DNA from: an uncultured Bacteroidales bacterium
GTDB lineage: Bacteria > Bacteroidota > Bacteroidia > Bacteroidales > Bacteroidaceae
Assembly: GCA_902782245.1 (NCBI GenBank)
Contig: CACZMI010000039.1
Coordinates: 1 to 39,326, forward strand
DNA length: 39,326 nt
Direction of reading: 5' to 3'
In this document: in pieces, positions 28,601-35,223 of the stretch
Layout of the letters: each line of letters begins with the position of its first letter
Numbering within the stretch: the stretch's first letter is position 1
Translations under genes and position numbers: made by a program
Notes under the pieces: generated by a model
The model's input: the letters and a program-made list of their open reading frames with translations, nothing else
Database searches by the model: none
What the model was told of the DNA's origin: nothing

Positions 28601-29285
28601 ACAGAATGTGATCAAAGTCATATGTAACTGCCGTAGGGCTTGATACGCCAAAAGTTCCCAGACCGTTGAAATTCCAGGTATATGCCTCCTCGACAGGAGT
28701 CTTCTGGTCCCTGTTCATCTTCCACATACCCGCAATCTTTACGGTAGTGGTCTTGCCATGAGGCAGGGCATCCGGGAATATCAGGACGTTCACATACATA
28801 CGTTTGCTGTCACCGTCATGATACGGGTTGTAGAACTTGATGGTGTAGGTTATGCCGTTAATCTTGGCTTTGTAGGTGTTTCCCCACCATGTATCATTGC
28901 CGCAGGCACTCCATGCACCGTCACCGTCACCGTTCCAACCAAACTCATAGATAGGCGAACATGCATACTGTCCGTCGATGAAAATGGCCGGGCCATCGGC
29001 AGCGCTACTGGGAATGGCGCCGTTCTGGGTCGGTTTCTGTTTTACAAAATAACCGTTGTTGTTTGCCGTCTTGTCAAAGAACATGGCGGTAAACCTCAGA
29101 TAAGGACGGTCAAACGACGGGTGGTTAATCACCGCGTGATTACCGTTGCCCCTGAAGTGCCAGCAGTCAGCCTGGGCACTGAGACTTCCCAACAATAGGA
29201 AAGAAATAACAATCAGAAGGTGTTTTCCGAAAACACCACGACCCGCGAGAGCACTCCCGTGCTCCCTCTCAAAAGAGTTAAACAT
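19686..29285 (-). CDS. Giant secreted LamG-domain adhesin-like protein (3199 aa)
   Basis: It is an uninterrupted 9.6-kb gene for an exported protein. After an unusual 20-residue n-region comes a signal segment (HLLIVISFLLLGSLSAQA). Domains by position: Fn3-like strands at about 340-640, and a LamG/concanavalin jelly roll at about 676-850 (EWTHLTVS, GYMDEFRFF). Carboxypeptidase-regulatory-like repeats lie at about 975-1060. A long beta-rich middle follows at about 1450-1900. Two more LamG domains lie at about 2148-2295 and 2348-2515 (TWHHVALSVL, GFIDEIRIW). A BACON/Ig-like module lies near 2675-2740. Two repeats containing KEGWNWLSFYV and YKGWNWIGYYG follow. The C terminus (AYDLQGRKV...GIRIINGKKRLNR) is sorting-like. 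LamG domains typically bind glycans or proteins, so surface attachment is likely but the ligand is unknown. No frameshift was seen. Confidence 0.85.
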   Translation of the reverse strand: MFNSFEREHGSALAGRGVFGKHLLIVISFLLLGSLSAQADCWHFRGNGNHAVINHPSFDRPYLRFTAMFFDKTANNNGYFVKQKPTQNGAIPSSAADGPAIFIDGQYACSPIYEFGWNGDGDGAWSACGNDTWWGNTYKAKINGITYTIKFYNPYHDGDSKRMYVNVLIFPDALPHGKTTTVKIAGMWKMNRDQKTPVEEAYTWNFNGLGTFGVSSPTAVTYDFDHILLSGNLKAGYGTNTVGSFEGANLDNIAWTKQLTTSASFNSSLTSFTGQKMEFKGRTDYYNEVKTYFEYVITRTGYTPGELNALPDNQKLSMKYYMWYVVYVPGYMRAKDLQASTANIWNREVNLSWGTEGNDGNGTWSIYRYDNSDLKNGVLVAENINKSTRAYTVVNPAYDKDYYYEVSFIPLNGIRRNELSTHVTSNLKREWSFSNFKADTDTTGSKIILKWNHNPIGNASKRSYTLHVQRSTDYDVTDPSKATWEDIHTVTITNDSTNMGSYTDAAGLSANHNYFYRLVVNVLEKDMTSKVVNKKLGGSKILSFSATRGSYNNMVKVKWTVQQVGSDVTNFIIQRRPLGSNDEFAWADIYSTSGTASGYSYDDVTALPGTYNEYKVVVWSQNGKTVSYDDSDVADGFSLSTGTLSGNITYGTGTAVAGAKVVLKRQDDDGGLSSGMHSIRFSGNGTGFKYDCDQTTLKNLLEKDFSVQMYINPDTVMAGNNRSILLDVSYSFTLDLRYDNTKKLYHPAVWLQGDTYFTNLDVKPGEWTHLTVSHKQGSYTALSIARGDSIISDTIKSGNEIVKKDATVNVTLADGISIANNSSFSQTEYYNGYMDEFRFFTRALSHAELLKNYNHPLTGNEKDLAIYYPFDEGMTVQSLAYDLSRTNNVSNGRHGLSKIPAASSNYIPNEDQLSLMAYTDSLGYYEVRGIPYTGEGTSYSVIPKMGIHEFSPVSKSRFVSQASLIHNGVDFEDVSSFPVSGKIFYSGTDYPVEGANLYVDGMICASDGKIIESAEDGTFTISVPIGNHFIEVVKSGHVFANGRYPADPEGRGVKKNFNQAISGLEFRDTTLVNYTGRVVGGDIEGDKPVGFGQSHNNIGVTKLVLTPSYDLYRLNVVKKKGETSFSYETNNEIVDVASASNKIKSKSWRGAGTADCRKIIILTDSLTGEFSAMLPPLQYKVSAPVVVALDSVLGDSKESTLADLSKPLVTYKDSLANKDGGYDYYEYNTLYKKTYHSKPIFTVEQSDHDDGCFGIKEYEVKDAQGSIVLNKFYDPYEPDKDKVYKYGGAIFIMKDTYKFNISGREEYRNYDANLYAPEVSVVPLAGTVVSIDNALSSEQAVYIEGNSAGMEAGSVSELKSNQLTLDSLGQATYVWKAGYPNIASPYTRTISISYDIDNRTYRWNDGAPLYGIVLGSLPTGNNFITAGPDVLDMVLRDPPGTKSKTEWTSGTVTTKSQSTGAVWNSENNIETQTKLGPKVETVTGIGLAIIEDIESKVDLTVGAKVTVEGEDASSWSRSVTATRTISTSDEAEYVGAQGDVFIGSSTNIIFGMARNVGFTRVGNTSDVELTLTDILTTGLSFGTEFAYTQNYIENVLIPNLKKLRDGMLKTVSEIPGYVNDGKHPVYITTMSPDDAGFGASNNDKDLFGENATPGPSTDGPSYKMVVPNGSKENYTDSVEWCNTQIRNWEKHLANNEMQKVRAFKLAEAKSDSVTATNLSFDSGTSITNTKETEDKTGSKYENTVSAAAIIGATTGFAINSVGVQFDIKTETGGGEHIEREEEESHTASFSYTLAEEGDDDALTVDVYEYGMFGPIFRTRGGQTCGPYEGEVKTKYYEPGTVIMEATMQIEVPQIDVDVRTMTDVPSGGTANYVLRLSNASQIDEDVYYRLLVNDETNPNGANLMIDGKPITDSRIIKIPAGTTVTKALQLKQTDPSILKYEHIEIVLASQSQYDPTSTWDVIADTVDVSAYFVPSSSPVELDLSNTVMNNETGSKLRISFFGFDRNYNGLKAFRLQYKRVGGLDWTRIHEYVLNTKDKESGNEMLPSSGTQVDYTFNMNSLPDGDYLFRVVSVSANGDEEVYRYSNEMALVKDMQSPRSMGQPEPSDGVLDIGDELSVTFNEPILKGRITVESNFIVTGVLNGSKIEHETALSLKGGSSAKALASTEAGINLAKKDFAIDAWVNIASAGTLFSHGQGAQRLTAGVDAAGHLIVTVADSVCTSSNSIPFNQWIFLTMSLTKDGALTAEAAVDDDFVLLFSGLKTMAYEGNGRLSVGCGADAAIHDLLLWDEAHDMTAALLNRSVTKSPSTRHLIGYWKMNEGEGTSIRDYSRNRHMTMTNEAWYINNENFSVSLDGDHFIEMGAASLPVVASGDYVVEFWMRADKQNADAQLLQMGDVAFWLNAAGELQFTAKGAYLPAGTSQDMAVSGVILNDNTWHHVALSVLRQGAASVYVDGVRRLTVSETNVGNIVTNSLIAGARRITVSAENAEYEYDRALVGFIDEIRIWAATLNSNLIVSNRKVRFTGKESGLAAYYPFEIKDLDGFNQVVTKGEVKDLCGNGDDAVLRTIQGGTPSAPVFADDAPALRTKPSETNVSFSYVASDEKVIINIDEKPERIEGCTLNFTVRDLLDKNGNYSEPAIWSAFVNRNELIWQDEAVSVEQQVKSSAQFAATIENLGGQQQMWTIDGLPSWLTASADYGVVNPRSKSTITFTVSPSTPIGKYEETIYLKGNNGIETALTVNVKVKGQTPDWSVNPRQYENSMNMIATLDILGLQSEDEDDIVAAFIGDECRGIAHPVYKERYDQYFVTMDIYGGNDAGKPVTFRAFDASTGTLYPEVLPDKSFNFQLLELNGTYSDPVLLTAVDKIEQQTVLKEGWNWLSFYVKADVMTIASLLSSIAEDVEIIKSQNAYLSFESGSWGGDLTGALSNGQMYAVKMKKERTLRIVGERLEVVGNPVNLYKGWNWIGYYGRQISSLDNALADVNAQDGDMIRALSGIAYYDSYEWVGSLLMLEPGQGYKFKNSSDQDRSFRYPSSVVNLAPMRRAAEQSPAHTGVFQPVDFRNYSGNATMAVQVYKDGIILPNAEVGVFADGECRAVAYTGQDGKAYLTIPGDDNVTLTFKVAAGAEIIDVPEQIGYETDGIYGSPKKPVIFLLGNTPTRVTGIEADAENGEAYDLQGRKVTDGAENGIRIINGKKRLNR
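29219..29263. repeat. Two hairpin-forming palindromes in the first codons of the giant gene
   Basis: GGTGTTTT-CCG-AAAACACC (29219-29237) is a perfect 8-bp stem. AGCAC-TCCC-GTGCT (29250-29263) is a second stem, with a further bulged GAG/CTC extension. Both lie within codons 8-23, ahead of the hydrophobic signal core. They might hinder or time translation, or be a small inserted palindromic sequence. Confidence 0.6.
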
Positions 29286-29350
29286 AATTGATTGGTAGGA
29301 TTATTATGAATACATTATTGTCCTTTCTAGACTATTGACTTAACGAGACG

Positions 29351-29358
29351 CAAATATA
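29351..29358 (-). promoter_or_regulatory. -7 box upstream of the giant protein gene
   Basis: TATATTTG on the minus strand matches TAnnTTTG and lies 65 nt before ATG 29285. A TTTG lies 23 nt further upstream, slightly too far, so this is a weak call. Confidence 0.35.
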
Positions 29359-29373
29359 CAAAATTTTACAAAT

Positions 29374-32325
29374 TTATTTTACAAAAGCTTTACTATTTCG
29401 GCCGTCAATGCATATTTCAAGTTCTCGGTCAAACTTTACGTGACGCAGGAACTCTGTCTCCTCTATGGCGGGCAGTTTCTCAAGTACCTCATAATCAAAG
29501 ACATCACCTCTGCCGGAGTACGGATCCACATTGATGTAACCGGCGTTGAACGATGTCAGGTTCTGGAAGAAATGGGTACCCTGACTGGGATCCACGCGGA
29601 AATCCTCCAAACTGCACTCCACGATAACCTTTGCTTCAGATATGTCTCCCCACTGTACGGGAACGCCCAGCGACGGTATGCTTGAACCCCATCGGCCGTA
29701 ACCTATAAGTACATAGTTCTGGTTCTCGGCACGCATGCGGTTGTTCATGGCAGCCAGTTCATGTGCCATCTGCACGGTCTTCTGGGTATCAAACGTATCC
29801 AGTTTGAGATAGATCACATCGGTCAGGCCCTTTATCCAGCCTGTTCCCAGCGCACTCTCTGACTTTATCAGGGCGCCTTCAGTATCAATCTCGTCCCAGT
29901 CAACATCCACGTTACGGCTGTCAACTGATATGGGACGTATCTGCAGTACGTTGAACTTGGGCAGTTTGTTCGTGTTGCCGCCACGGTCAATATCGGCCGC
30001 AAACTCTATCTCGACGCCGCATTTCATCTCCTTGCGGGCTATGTCGAGCAGATCATCGACTATCTCTGCCAACGGAAATGTTTTGTATTTGAGCATCTGG
30101 GCGAACGTTACGAATCGGGGGCCGGTAGGATATGCCGAGTCCACCATTCGTTGGTTCTCCAGATCAAAGGTTGAGACCACATGCTTGAGGTTGCGGAACT
30201 TCTCGCAGTCAGCAATTGAAATGCGCTCCAAGTTCACTGCATCGTCGATTGATGTGGTGAACTTTTCAGGCTTCAGGTTCAGGGCAAACATTGACTTCTG
30301 GGTCTCGGTCATGGTCTGCTCCACGGTCGATGTCTGCAGCACATGTTTGGGGTACTTGGGTGAGAACCTGAGCACCTGGTCACCGTCAACTACAGCCTTA
30401 CCCAGTCCGAACGCCACCTTCACGATACCGTCCTCGGCTTTCTCATGTCCTATGGGATAGAAGTTGACCGAACGGGCCACACCTGACAGTGTGGGGAAAT
30501 AGTAACCCTGGTCGCTGCTGCCGCATATCTCCTGCAGTATGATTGCCATCTTCTCCTCCGATATCACATTGGCCGTAGCGGTTATGTAGCTACGTGACGA
30601 TGCGTAGAAGATTGATGCATATACGCTCTTGATAGCCTTGGAGAGCAGACGCAGCTGCTGGTCCTCATTGTCGGTGCGCGGAATCATGTATGTCGAATAG
30701 ACTCCGGCAAACGGCTGGTAATAGGAATCCTCAAGCTTGGACGACGAGCGTACTGCAAGCGGCTTGCGGATATTGTGTATGAATACCTTCAGGTTGTCAA
30801 TCAGGTCACGCGGCAGGGTCGATGCCACGAACTCGGCCAGGATCTCATCGTCCGATATATCGGAATTGATAACATACTGAAGTCCGTTGTCTATGATGAA
30901 ACGGTCAAAATACTCGGTCGTGATGACAAGGGTACGGGGCACGGTTATACGCACGTCCTCATACTTGTCATACATATCGTACTTGACCAGGATATGATTC
31001 AGGAATGCCAGGCCACGGGCCTTTCCGCCCAGCGAACCGTTACCCAGACGGGCAAAACGTATGGTGTCGTTATAAGTTGCAGGATCGAACTTGGCCACCA
31101 CACCTACTCCCTGATTGATACGGAAATCATGTATCACCTCAAGGTTTATGCGGCGAATCTCCGGCAGTTCCGAGTCATTATGGATGGTGAGCGGACGCAG
31201 CTGCTTGCCCAATGCAAAGAGACCGCGTGCGAACAGCCAGCGGGATATGTAGTTCTTATCGGACAGACGGCGGAAATCACGGTCCGATATATTCTTGATT
31301 ATCTTCTCGAATCCGTACAGGTCTCTGGCACGGAGCAGCTCCTCACCCGTATTGGGATCGGTCACCACAAAATCACCGAACCCGAATTCACGGCCTATAT
31401 ACTCTGACAGGTCATGCGTGAGGGTCTTGGAGGTCTTTACCACAAAACCCACGCCCAGCCCCTCGGCCACCTCGCGCATGCTCTCCTGTGACGACTGCAT
31501 CAGTATGGGCATGGTGGGGTTATCGGCATGGATATGGTTTACCAGATCTATTCCCGCATCCAGTTTCTCGGTCTCGGGAGCATCGTCCTTATGGATTACG
31601 AATCCTATGTCCGATATCACTCCCAGTATGTTCTGCTTGTAACGCTCGTAAAGCTCGACGGCCTCGTCATAGCAGGTTGCCATAAGGATCTTGGGGCGTG
31701 AGCGCTTGCGCAGAGTCTGCTGCTTCTCATTCAGCGTATCACGGATGGCTTCAATGTTCTGCTGAAGTACCAGTTTGTAGAGAACGGGAAGATATGTGGA
31801 GTAGTAACGCACCGAGTCCTCAATCAGAAGTATGGCGCGGACGCCCTCCTCCAGAATGTCATGCTCGGCATTCATACGGTCCTCAAGCAGCTTGATGATG
31901 GCAATCATCAGGTCGGTCGAGTTGTTCCAGCAGAAGAACCAGTCAATGGCGCTGTTTGCGCGGTCCTGCATGCGGTTGTAAATCTCACGCGAGAATGTGG
32001 CAAGCAGCACGATAGGAGTATCGGGCGAAATCTCCTTCATCTGCTTTGAGAAATCAAACACATTGATCTCACCCACGTTGTACATGGTGATCACCAGGTC
32101 AAATGACATATCGGACTTGGCAAGTTCCAAAGCCTCGACTGTGGTCGATACACGTACAATGTCAGGCGGATTACTCAAGTTCAACTCCGCATAGTCCTGT
32201 GCAATCTGTGCCTCAATATGACCGTCTTCCTCGAGTGAGTAGCTGTCATAATTGTTGCATACCAGAAGTATCCTTTTTATCCTTCTGGCCATGAGTACCG
32301 TTTGATTACGTTCGTTTTCTGCCAT
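29374..32325 (-). CDS. Receiver-domain / PEP-synthase-type ATP-grasp protein
   Basis: The 983-residue protein joins two receiver-like domains to the ATP-binding half of pyruvate phosphate dikinase/PEP synthase. The first receiver-like region (about 18-150) has lost the phospho-acceptor (DLVITMYN). The second (about 163-325) has ILLIEDSV, D239 in VISDIGF and K in VVKTS, so it could be phosphorylated. The ATP-grasp part (about 425-800) shows LGGKARGLAFL, KPLAVRSSSKLEDS, PFAGVYSTY and GLGKAVVDG. The phospho-histidine swivel and PEP-binding barrel of true PEP synthase are absent, so it is unlikely to make PEP by itself. Such proteins are commonly annotated as PEP/pyruvate-binding in Bacteroidetes, with unknown function. 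It follows gdhA on the same strand but has its own predicted promoter in the gdhA terminator region. Confidence 0.85.
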   Translation of the reverse strand: MAENERNQTVLMARRIKRILLVCNNYDSYSLEEDGHIEAQIAQDYAELNLSNPPDIVRVSTTVEALELAKSDMSFDLVITMYNVGEINVFDFSKQMKEISPDTPIVLLATFSREIYNRMQDRANSAIDWFFCWNNSTDLMIAIIKLLEDRMNAEHDILEEGVRAILLIEDSVRYYSTYLPVLYKLVLQQNIEAIRDTLNEKQQTLRKRSRPKILMATCYDEAVELYERYKQNILGVISDIGFVIHKDDAPETEKLDAGIDLVNHIHADNPTMPILMQSSQESMREVAEGLGVGFVVKTSKTLTHDLSEYIGREFGFGDFVVTDPNTGEELLRARDLYGFEKIIKNISDRDFRRLSDKNYISRWLFARGLFALGKQLRPLTIHNDSELPEIRRINLEVIHDFRINQGVGVVAKFDPATYNDTIRFARLGNGSLGGKARGLAFLNHILVKYDMYDKYEDVRITVPRTLVITTEYFDRFIIDNGLQYVINSDISDDEILAEFVASTLPRDLIDNLKVFIHNIRKPLAVRSSSKLEDSYYQPFAGVYSTYMIPRTDNEDQQLRLLSKAIKSVYASIFYASSRSYITATANVISEEKMAIILQEICGSSDQGYYFPTLSGVARSVNFYPIGHEKAEDGIVKVAFGLGKAVVDGDQVLRFSPKYPKHVLQTSTVEQTMTETQKSMFALNLKPEKFTTSIDDAVNLERISIADCEKFRNLKHVVSTFDLENQRMVDSAYPTGPRFVTFAQMLKYKTFPLAEIVDDLLDIARKEMKCGVEIEFAADIDRGGNTNKLPKFNVLQIRPISVDSRNVDVDWDEIDTEGALIKSESALGTGWIKGLTDVIYLKLDTFDTQKTVQMAHELAAMNNRMRAENQNYVLIGYGRWGSSIPSLGVPVQWGDISEAKVIVECSLEDFRVDPSQGTHFFQNLTSFNAGYINVDPYSGRGDVFDYEVLEKLPAIEETEFLRHVKFDRELEICIDGRNSKAFVK

Positions 32326-32329
32326 CCTG

Positions 32330-32366
32330 TAGAAAAAATTTGGGCCGGCTTTTGCTAAGCCAGCCC
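32330..32366 (-). terminator. gdhA terminator hairpin, also the leader hairpin of the next gene
   Basis: On the minus strand GGGCTGGCTT, the loop AGCAA and AAGCCGGCCC (10 bp, one T-G pair) are followed by AAATTTTTT. It ends about 5 nt before ATG 32325 of the ATP-grasp gene and would be the first element of that gene's own transcript. Confidence 0.8.
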
Positions 32367-32397
32367 AAAATTATCAATTTATAAGGTATTATACAAG
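32366..32397 (-). promoter_or_regulatory. Promoter of the ATP-grasp gene overlapping the end of gdhA
   Basis: CTTG (32397-32394), a 20-nt spacer and TAATTTTG (32373-32366) fit the Bacteroidetes promoter. The -33 box lies in the last codons of gdhA, and the -7 box abuts the terminator stem. Confidence 0.5.
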
Positions 32398-33744
32398 ACC
32401 CTGCTCGCACATTGCATTGGCAACTTTGATGAAGCCGGCGATGTTGGCACCCTTCACGTAGTTGATGTAGCCATCCTCCTCGGTACCGTACTTAACGCAG
32501 GCAGCGTGGATATCGCTCATGATGCGATGCAGCTTCTCGTCAACCTCCTCGGCTGTCCATTTGAGACGCATTGAGTTCTGTGACATCTCAAGACCTGATG
32601 TTGATACACCACCGGCGTTTGAAGCCTTACCGGGTGAGTACAGCATCTTGTTCTTCTGGAACAGAGCGATTGCATCGGGAGTGGTAGGCATGTTGGCACC
32701 CTCAGTTACGCAGTAGCAACCGTTGGCAACCAGCTTCTCGGCATCCTTAAGCTCGATCTCGTTCTGGGTAGCGCAAGGCATAGCGATGTCGCACTTAACG
32801 CCCCAAGGACGCTCGCCCTCAAAGTACTTGGCGTTAGGATACTGCTTTACATACTCCTTGATACGGCCACGGATAACGTTCTTGAGGTTCTTTACATATG
32901 CGATCTTCTCCTCGGTCATGCCCTCGGGATCGTAGATGTAACCGTTTGAATCAGAGAAGGTAACAACCTTGGCACCCAGACGCATAGCCTTCTCGGCAGC
33001 ATACTGGGCAACATTACCTGAACCTGAGATAACTACAGTCTGGCCCTTGAAGCTCTTGCCGCGTGTGGCAAGCATATCCTGTGCAAAGTAGCAAGCACCG
33101 TAACCGGTTGCCTCGGGACGCAGCAGGCTACCGCCCCAGCACTGACCCTTACCGGTATAAGTACCTGTCCACTCGTTCTTGAGCTTCTTGTACTGACCGA
33201 ACATGAAACCAACCTCACGGCCACCTACACCTATATCACCAGCAGGTACGTCGGTGTCGGGACCGATGTGACGATAAAGCTCGTTGATGAAACTCTGGCA
33301 GAAACGCATTACCTCAGCGTCTGACTTGCCACGCGGGCTGAAGTCTGAACCACCCTTGGCACCGCCCATAGGAAGTGTGGTAAGGCTGTTCTTGAAAGTC
33401 TGCTCAAAAGCAAGGAACTTCATGATGCTCAGGTTAACGCTTGAGTGGAAACGAACGCCGCCTTTGTACGGGCCGATGGCGCTGTTCATCTGTACACGGA
33501 AACCGCGGTTTACATGAATCTCACCTTTGTCATCCATCCAGGGAACACGGAACATGATAACTCTCTCGGGCTCAACGATACGCTCCATGATCTTCTGATC
33601 CAGGAGGTAAGGGTTCTGAAGGATATAGGGAGCAACGCTCTCTACAACCTCACTAACTGCCTGATGGAATTCCTTCTCACCGGGATTCTTGGCTATAAGC
33701 TCAGCCATGAACTTGTCAACGTAATTCTTTACTTGCTTATCCAT
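32389..33744 (-). CDS. gdhA: Glutamate dehydrogenase, hexameric type
   Basis: It interconverts 2-oxoglutarate plus ammonium with glutamate using NAD(P)H. The 451 residues match bacterial hexameric GdhA. The substrate-binding domain has RVQMNSAIGPYKGGVRFHSSVNLSIMKFLAFEQTFKNSL and the catalytic lysine in PMGGAKGGSDF. The Rossmann domain has VVISGSGNVAQYAAEKA and later PCATQNEIE. The C-terminal part includes CVTEGANMPTTPDA. NADP preference is likely from the family but is not proven here. I chose ATG 33744 because MDKQVKNYVDKFMAEL is the normal N terminus; an upstream in-frame start at 33813 would run through promoter repeats. Two overlapping promoters precede it. Confidence 0.96.
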   Translation of the reverse strand: MDKQVKNYVDKFMAELIAKNPGEKEFHQAVSEVVESVAPYILQNPYLLDQKIMERIVEPERVIMFRVPWMDDKGEIHVNRGFRVQMNSAIGPYKGGVRFHSSVNLSIMKFLAFEQTFKNSLTTLPMGGAKGGSDFSPRGKSDAEVMRFCQSFINELYRHIGPDTDVPAGDIGVGGREVGFMFGQYKKLKNEWTGTYTGKGQCWGGSLLRPEATGYGACYFAQDMLATRGKSFKGQTVVISGSGNVAQYAAEKAMRLGAKVVTFSDSNGYIYDPEGMTEEKIAYVKNLKNVIRGRIKEYVKQYPNAKYFEGERPWGVKCDIAMPCATQNEIELKDAEKLVANGCYCVTEGANMPTTPDAIALFQKNKMLYSPGKASNAGGVSTSGLEMSQNSMRLKWTAEEVDEKLHRIMSDIHAACVKYGTEEDGYINYVKGANIAGFIKVANAMCEQGLV

Positions 33745-33770
33745 AATGCAATATTTTGTATATTTTGTGA

Positions 33771-33860
33771 ATTTGTCATCAAAATCGCTTGCAAAGTTAC
33801 CATTTGTCATCAAAACCTTGCAAAGTTACCATTTGTCATCAAAACTAGCAAAGATTACGC
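33771..33860. repeat. Three direct repeats of ~30 bp upstream of gdhA
   Basis: Units begin at 33771, 33802 and 33831, each starting ATTTGTCATCAAAA and continuing into a GCAAAGTTACC-type half. The third is diverged. The spacing is 31 and then 29 bp. They contain the gdhA promoter boxes. Confidence 0.9.
33792..33852 (-). promoter_or_regulatory. Two tandem overlapping promoters of gdhA
   Basis: On the minus strand the upstream promoter uses TTTG (33852-33849), a 20-nt spacer and TAACTTTG (33828-33821). The downstream one reuses the TTTG of that -7 box as its -33, with a 21-nt spacer and TAACTTTG (33799-33792). The boxes arise from the direct repeats at 33771-33860. Confidence 0.6.
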
Positions 33861-34014
33861 AAATTATTTCATGTTAATAATGCAAAAAATTCAAAATGAT
33901 ATGCATATTGTCAAAAAAACGGCCATAATCCGCTCGTTTTGAGCATAAATATGCACAATACCAAGCTCTTTACATTCATTTTGTCATTAAGACAGCAAAA
34001 CCGCTTTTTTGTTG

Positions 34015-34022
34015 TATTTTTG
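34015..34022 (+). promoter_or_regulatory. -7 box upstream of the epimerase
   Basis: TATTTTTG matches TAnnTTTG and lies 20 nt before ATG 34043. No -33 TTTG is at the normal spacing. Confidence 0.4.
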
Positions 34023-34042
34023 TAACCATATTAGAAAAGGAA

Positions 34043-35056
34043 ATGAAGATACTTGTAACGGGAGCAGCCGGATTCATCGGCTCAAAACTGGCTTACCGGC
34101 TGGCTCAGCGCGGTGATGAGGTAGTGGGACTTGACAATATCAATGATTATTACGATGTGCGCCTTAAGTTAGGACGATTGGAGCAGTGCGGGATTCACTC
34201 GCACAGCGGCCGATACATAGACGGCTCCATCCGCGAAAGTACCCTGTTCGCCAACTACCGCTTTATAAAGATGGACCTGGCCGACCGCGGGCAGATGACA
34301 GAGTTCTTCCAGCAGGAAAAGTTTGACGTAGTAGTCAACCTGGCCGCCCAGGCCGGAGTCAGATACTCCATCACCAACCCCTACGCCTACCTGGACAGCA
34401 ACCTGGTGGGATTCATGAACGTGCTGGAGTGCTGCCGCCACAATGATGTCAAGTATCTGGTATATGCATCGTCATCATCGGTCTATGGAATGAATGACAA
34501 GGTTCCGTTCTCTGAGGATGACCGCGTGGATAATCCCGTAAGCCTGTACGCCGCCACCAAGAAGGCCAATGAGCTTATGGCTCACTCTTACAGCAAGCTG
34601 TATGGTCTGCCCACCACCGGACTCCGTTTCTTTACGGTATATGGCCCTTGGGGACGTCCCGATATGGCTCCGATGCTGTTTGCCACCGCCATCAGCAAAG
34701 GTGAGCCCATCAAGGTGTTCAACAACGGCAACCTGAGCCGCGACTTCACCTATATAGATGATATAGTGGAGGGCACCATCCAGGTAATCGACCATCAGCC
34801 CGTAGCAGAACAATGCCCCAACAACGTTCCCTGGAAGGTATATAATATAGGTTGCTCCCAGCCCGTCCAGCTGATGGATTTCATCAATGAGATTGAGAGT
34901 GCCCTTGGCATGCAGCAGGGCGATGTGCTTAAGACTTATGCCGACACCTCCAAACTGGAAAAGGAGTGCGGCTACAAGCCCTCCACCAGCCTGCACGACG
35001 GTATAGGAAAATTCATAGAGTGGTTTAAATCAGACCTTAACCCCTTAAAACCTTAA
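34043..35056 (+). CDS. NAD-dependent sugar epimerase, UDP-glucuronate 4-epimerase type
   Basis: The 337-residue short-chain dehydrogenase/reductase of the extended type makes UDP-galacturonate from UDP-glucuronate in close relatives. The Rossmann motif is GAAGFIGS (about 8-15), followed by [18 protein letters not shown], a stretch typical of the glucuronate epimerases. The active-site SSSVYG and YAATK (Tyr and Lys) are present, with [16 protein letters not shown] and [10 protein letters not shown] downstream. The product would feed capsule or lipopolysaccharide sugars. The stop codon TAA overlaps an ATG, and the rubredoxin start lies 6 nt further on, so the two genes share a transcript. Confidence 0.92.
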   Translation: MKILVTGAAGFIGSKLAYRLAQRGDEVVGLDNINDYYDVRLKLGRLEQCGIHSHSGRYIDGSIRESTLFANYRFIKMDLADRGQMTEFFQQEKFDVVVNLAAQAGVRYSITNPYAYLDSNLVGFMNVLECCRHNDVKYLVYASSSSVYGMNDKVPFSEDDRVDNPVSLYAATKKANELMAHSYSKLYGLPTTGLRFFTVYGPWGRPDMAPMLFATAISKGEPIKVFNNGNLSRDFTYIDDIVEGTIQVIDHQPVAEQCPNNVPWKVYNIGCSQPVQLMDFINEIESALGMQQGDVLKTYADTSKLEKECGYKPSTSLHDGIGKFIEWFKSDLNPLKP

Positions 35057-35061
35057 TGATT

Positions 35062-35220
35062 ATGAGTAAGTACGTATGTGAAGTCTGCGGATACGAGTAT
35101 GATCCCGCCGTAGGCGATCCCGACAACGGCATAGCAGCCGGCACCCCGTTTGAAGAACTCCCCGAGGATTGGGTATGCCCCATCTGCGGAGTAGGCAAAG
35201 ACCAGTTCACCAAAGCCTAA
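35062..35220 (+). CDS. Rubredoxin
   Basis: This 52-residue iron protein carries electrons. The two iron-binding pairs are CEVCGYEYD near residues 6-14 and [11 protein letters not shown] near residues 39-49. Between them lies the usual [21 protein letters not shown] stretch with the conserved aromatic and acidic residues. The start at 35062 gives the typical N terminus ([11 protein letters not shown]); ATG 35056, two codons earlier, overlaps the epimerase stop. Rubredoxins in anaerobes often supply peroxide or superoxide reductases, but no such partner is next to it here. Its stop codon is followed after 3 nt by a 41-nt palindrome. Confidence 0.97.
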   Translation: MSKYVCEVCGYEYDPAVGDPDNGIAAGTPFEELPEDWVCPICGVGKDQFTKA

Positions 35221-35223
35221 GCC

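Noticed and set aside
30775-31407. 210-codon open frame antisense to the ATP-grasp gene
   Set aside because: It is antisense to a clearly coding frame with family motifs and shows no independent support.
33771-33860. Direct repeats upstream of gdhA as a small CRISPR array
   Set aside because: The units are adjacent with no unique spacers, no cas genes are near, and the repeats carry promoter boxes.
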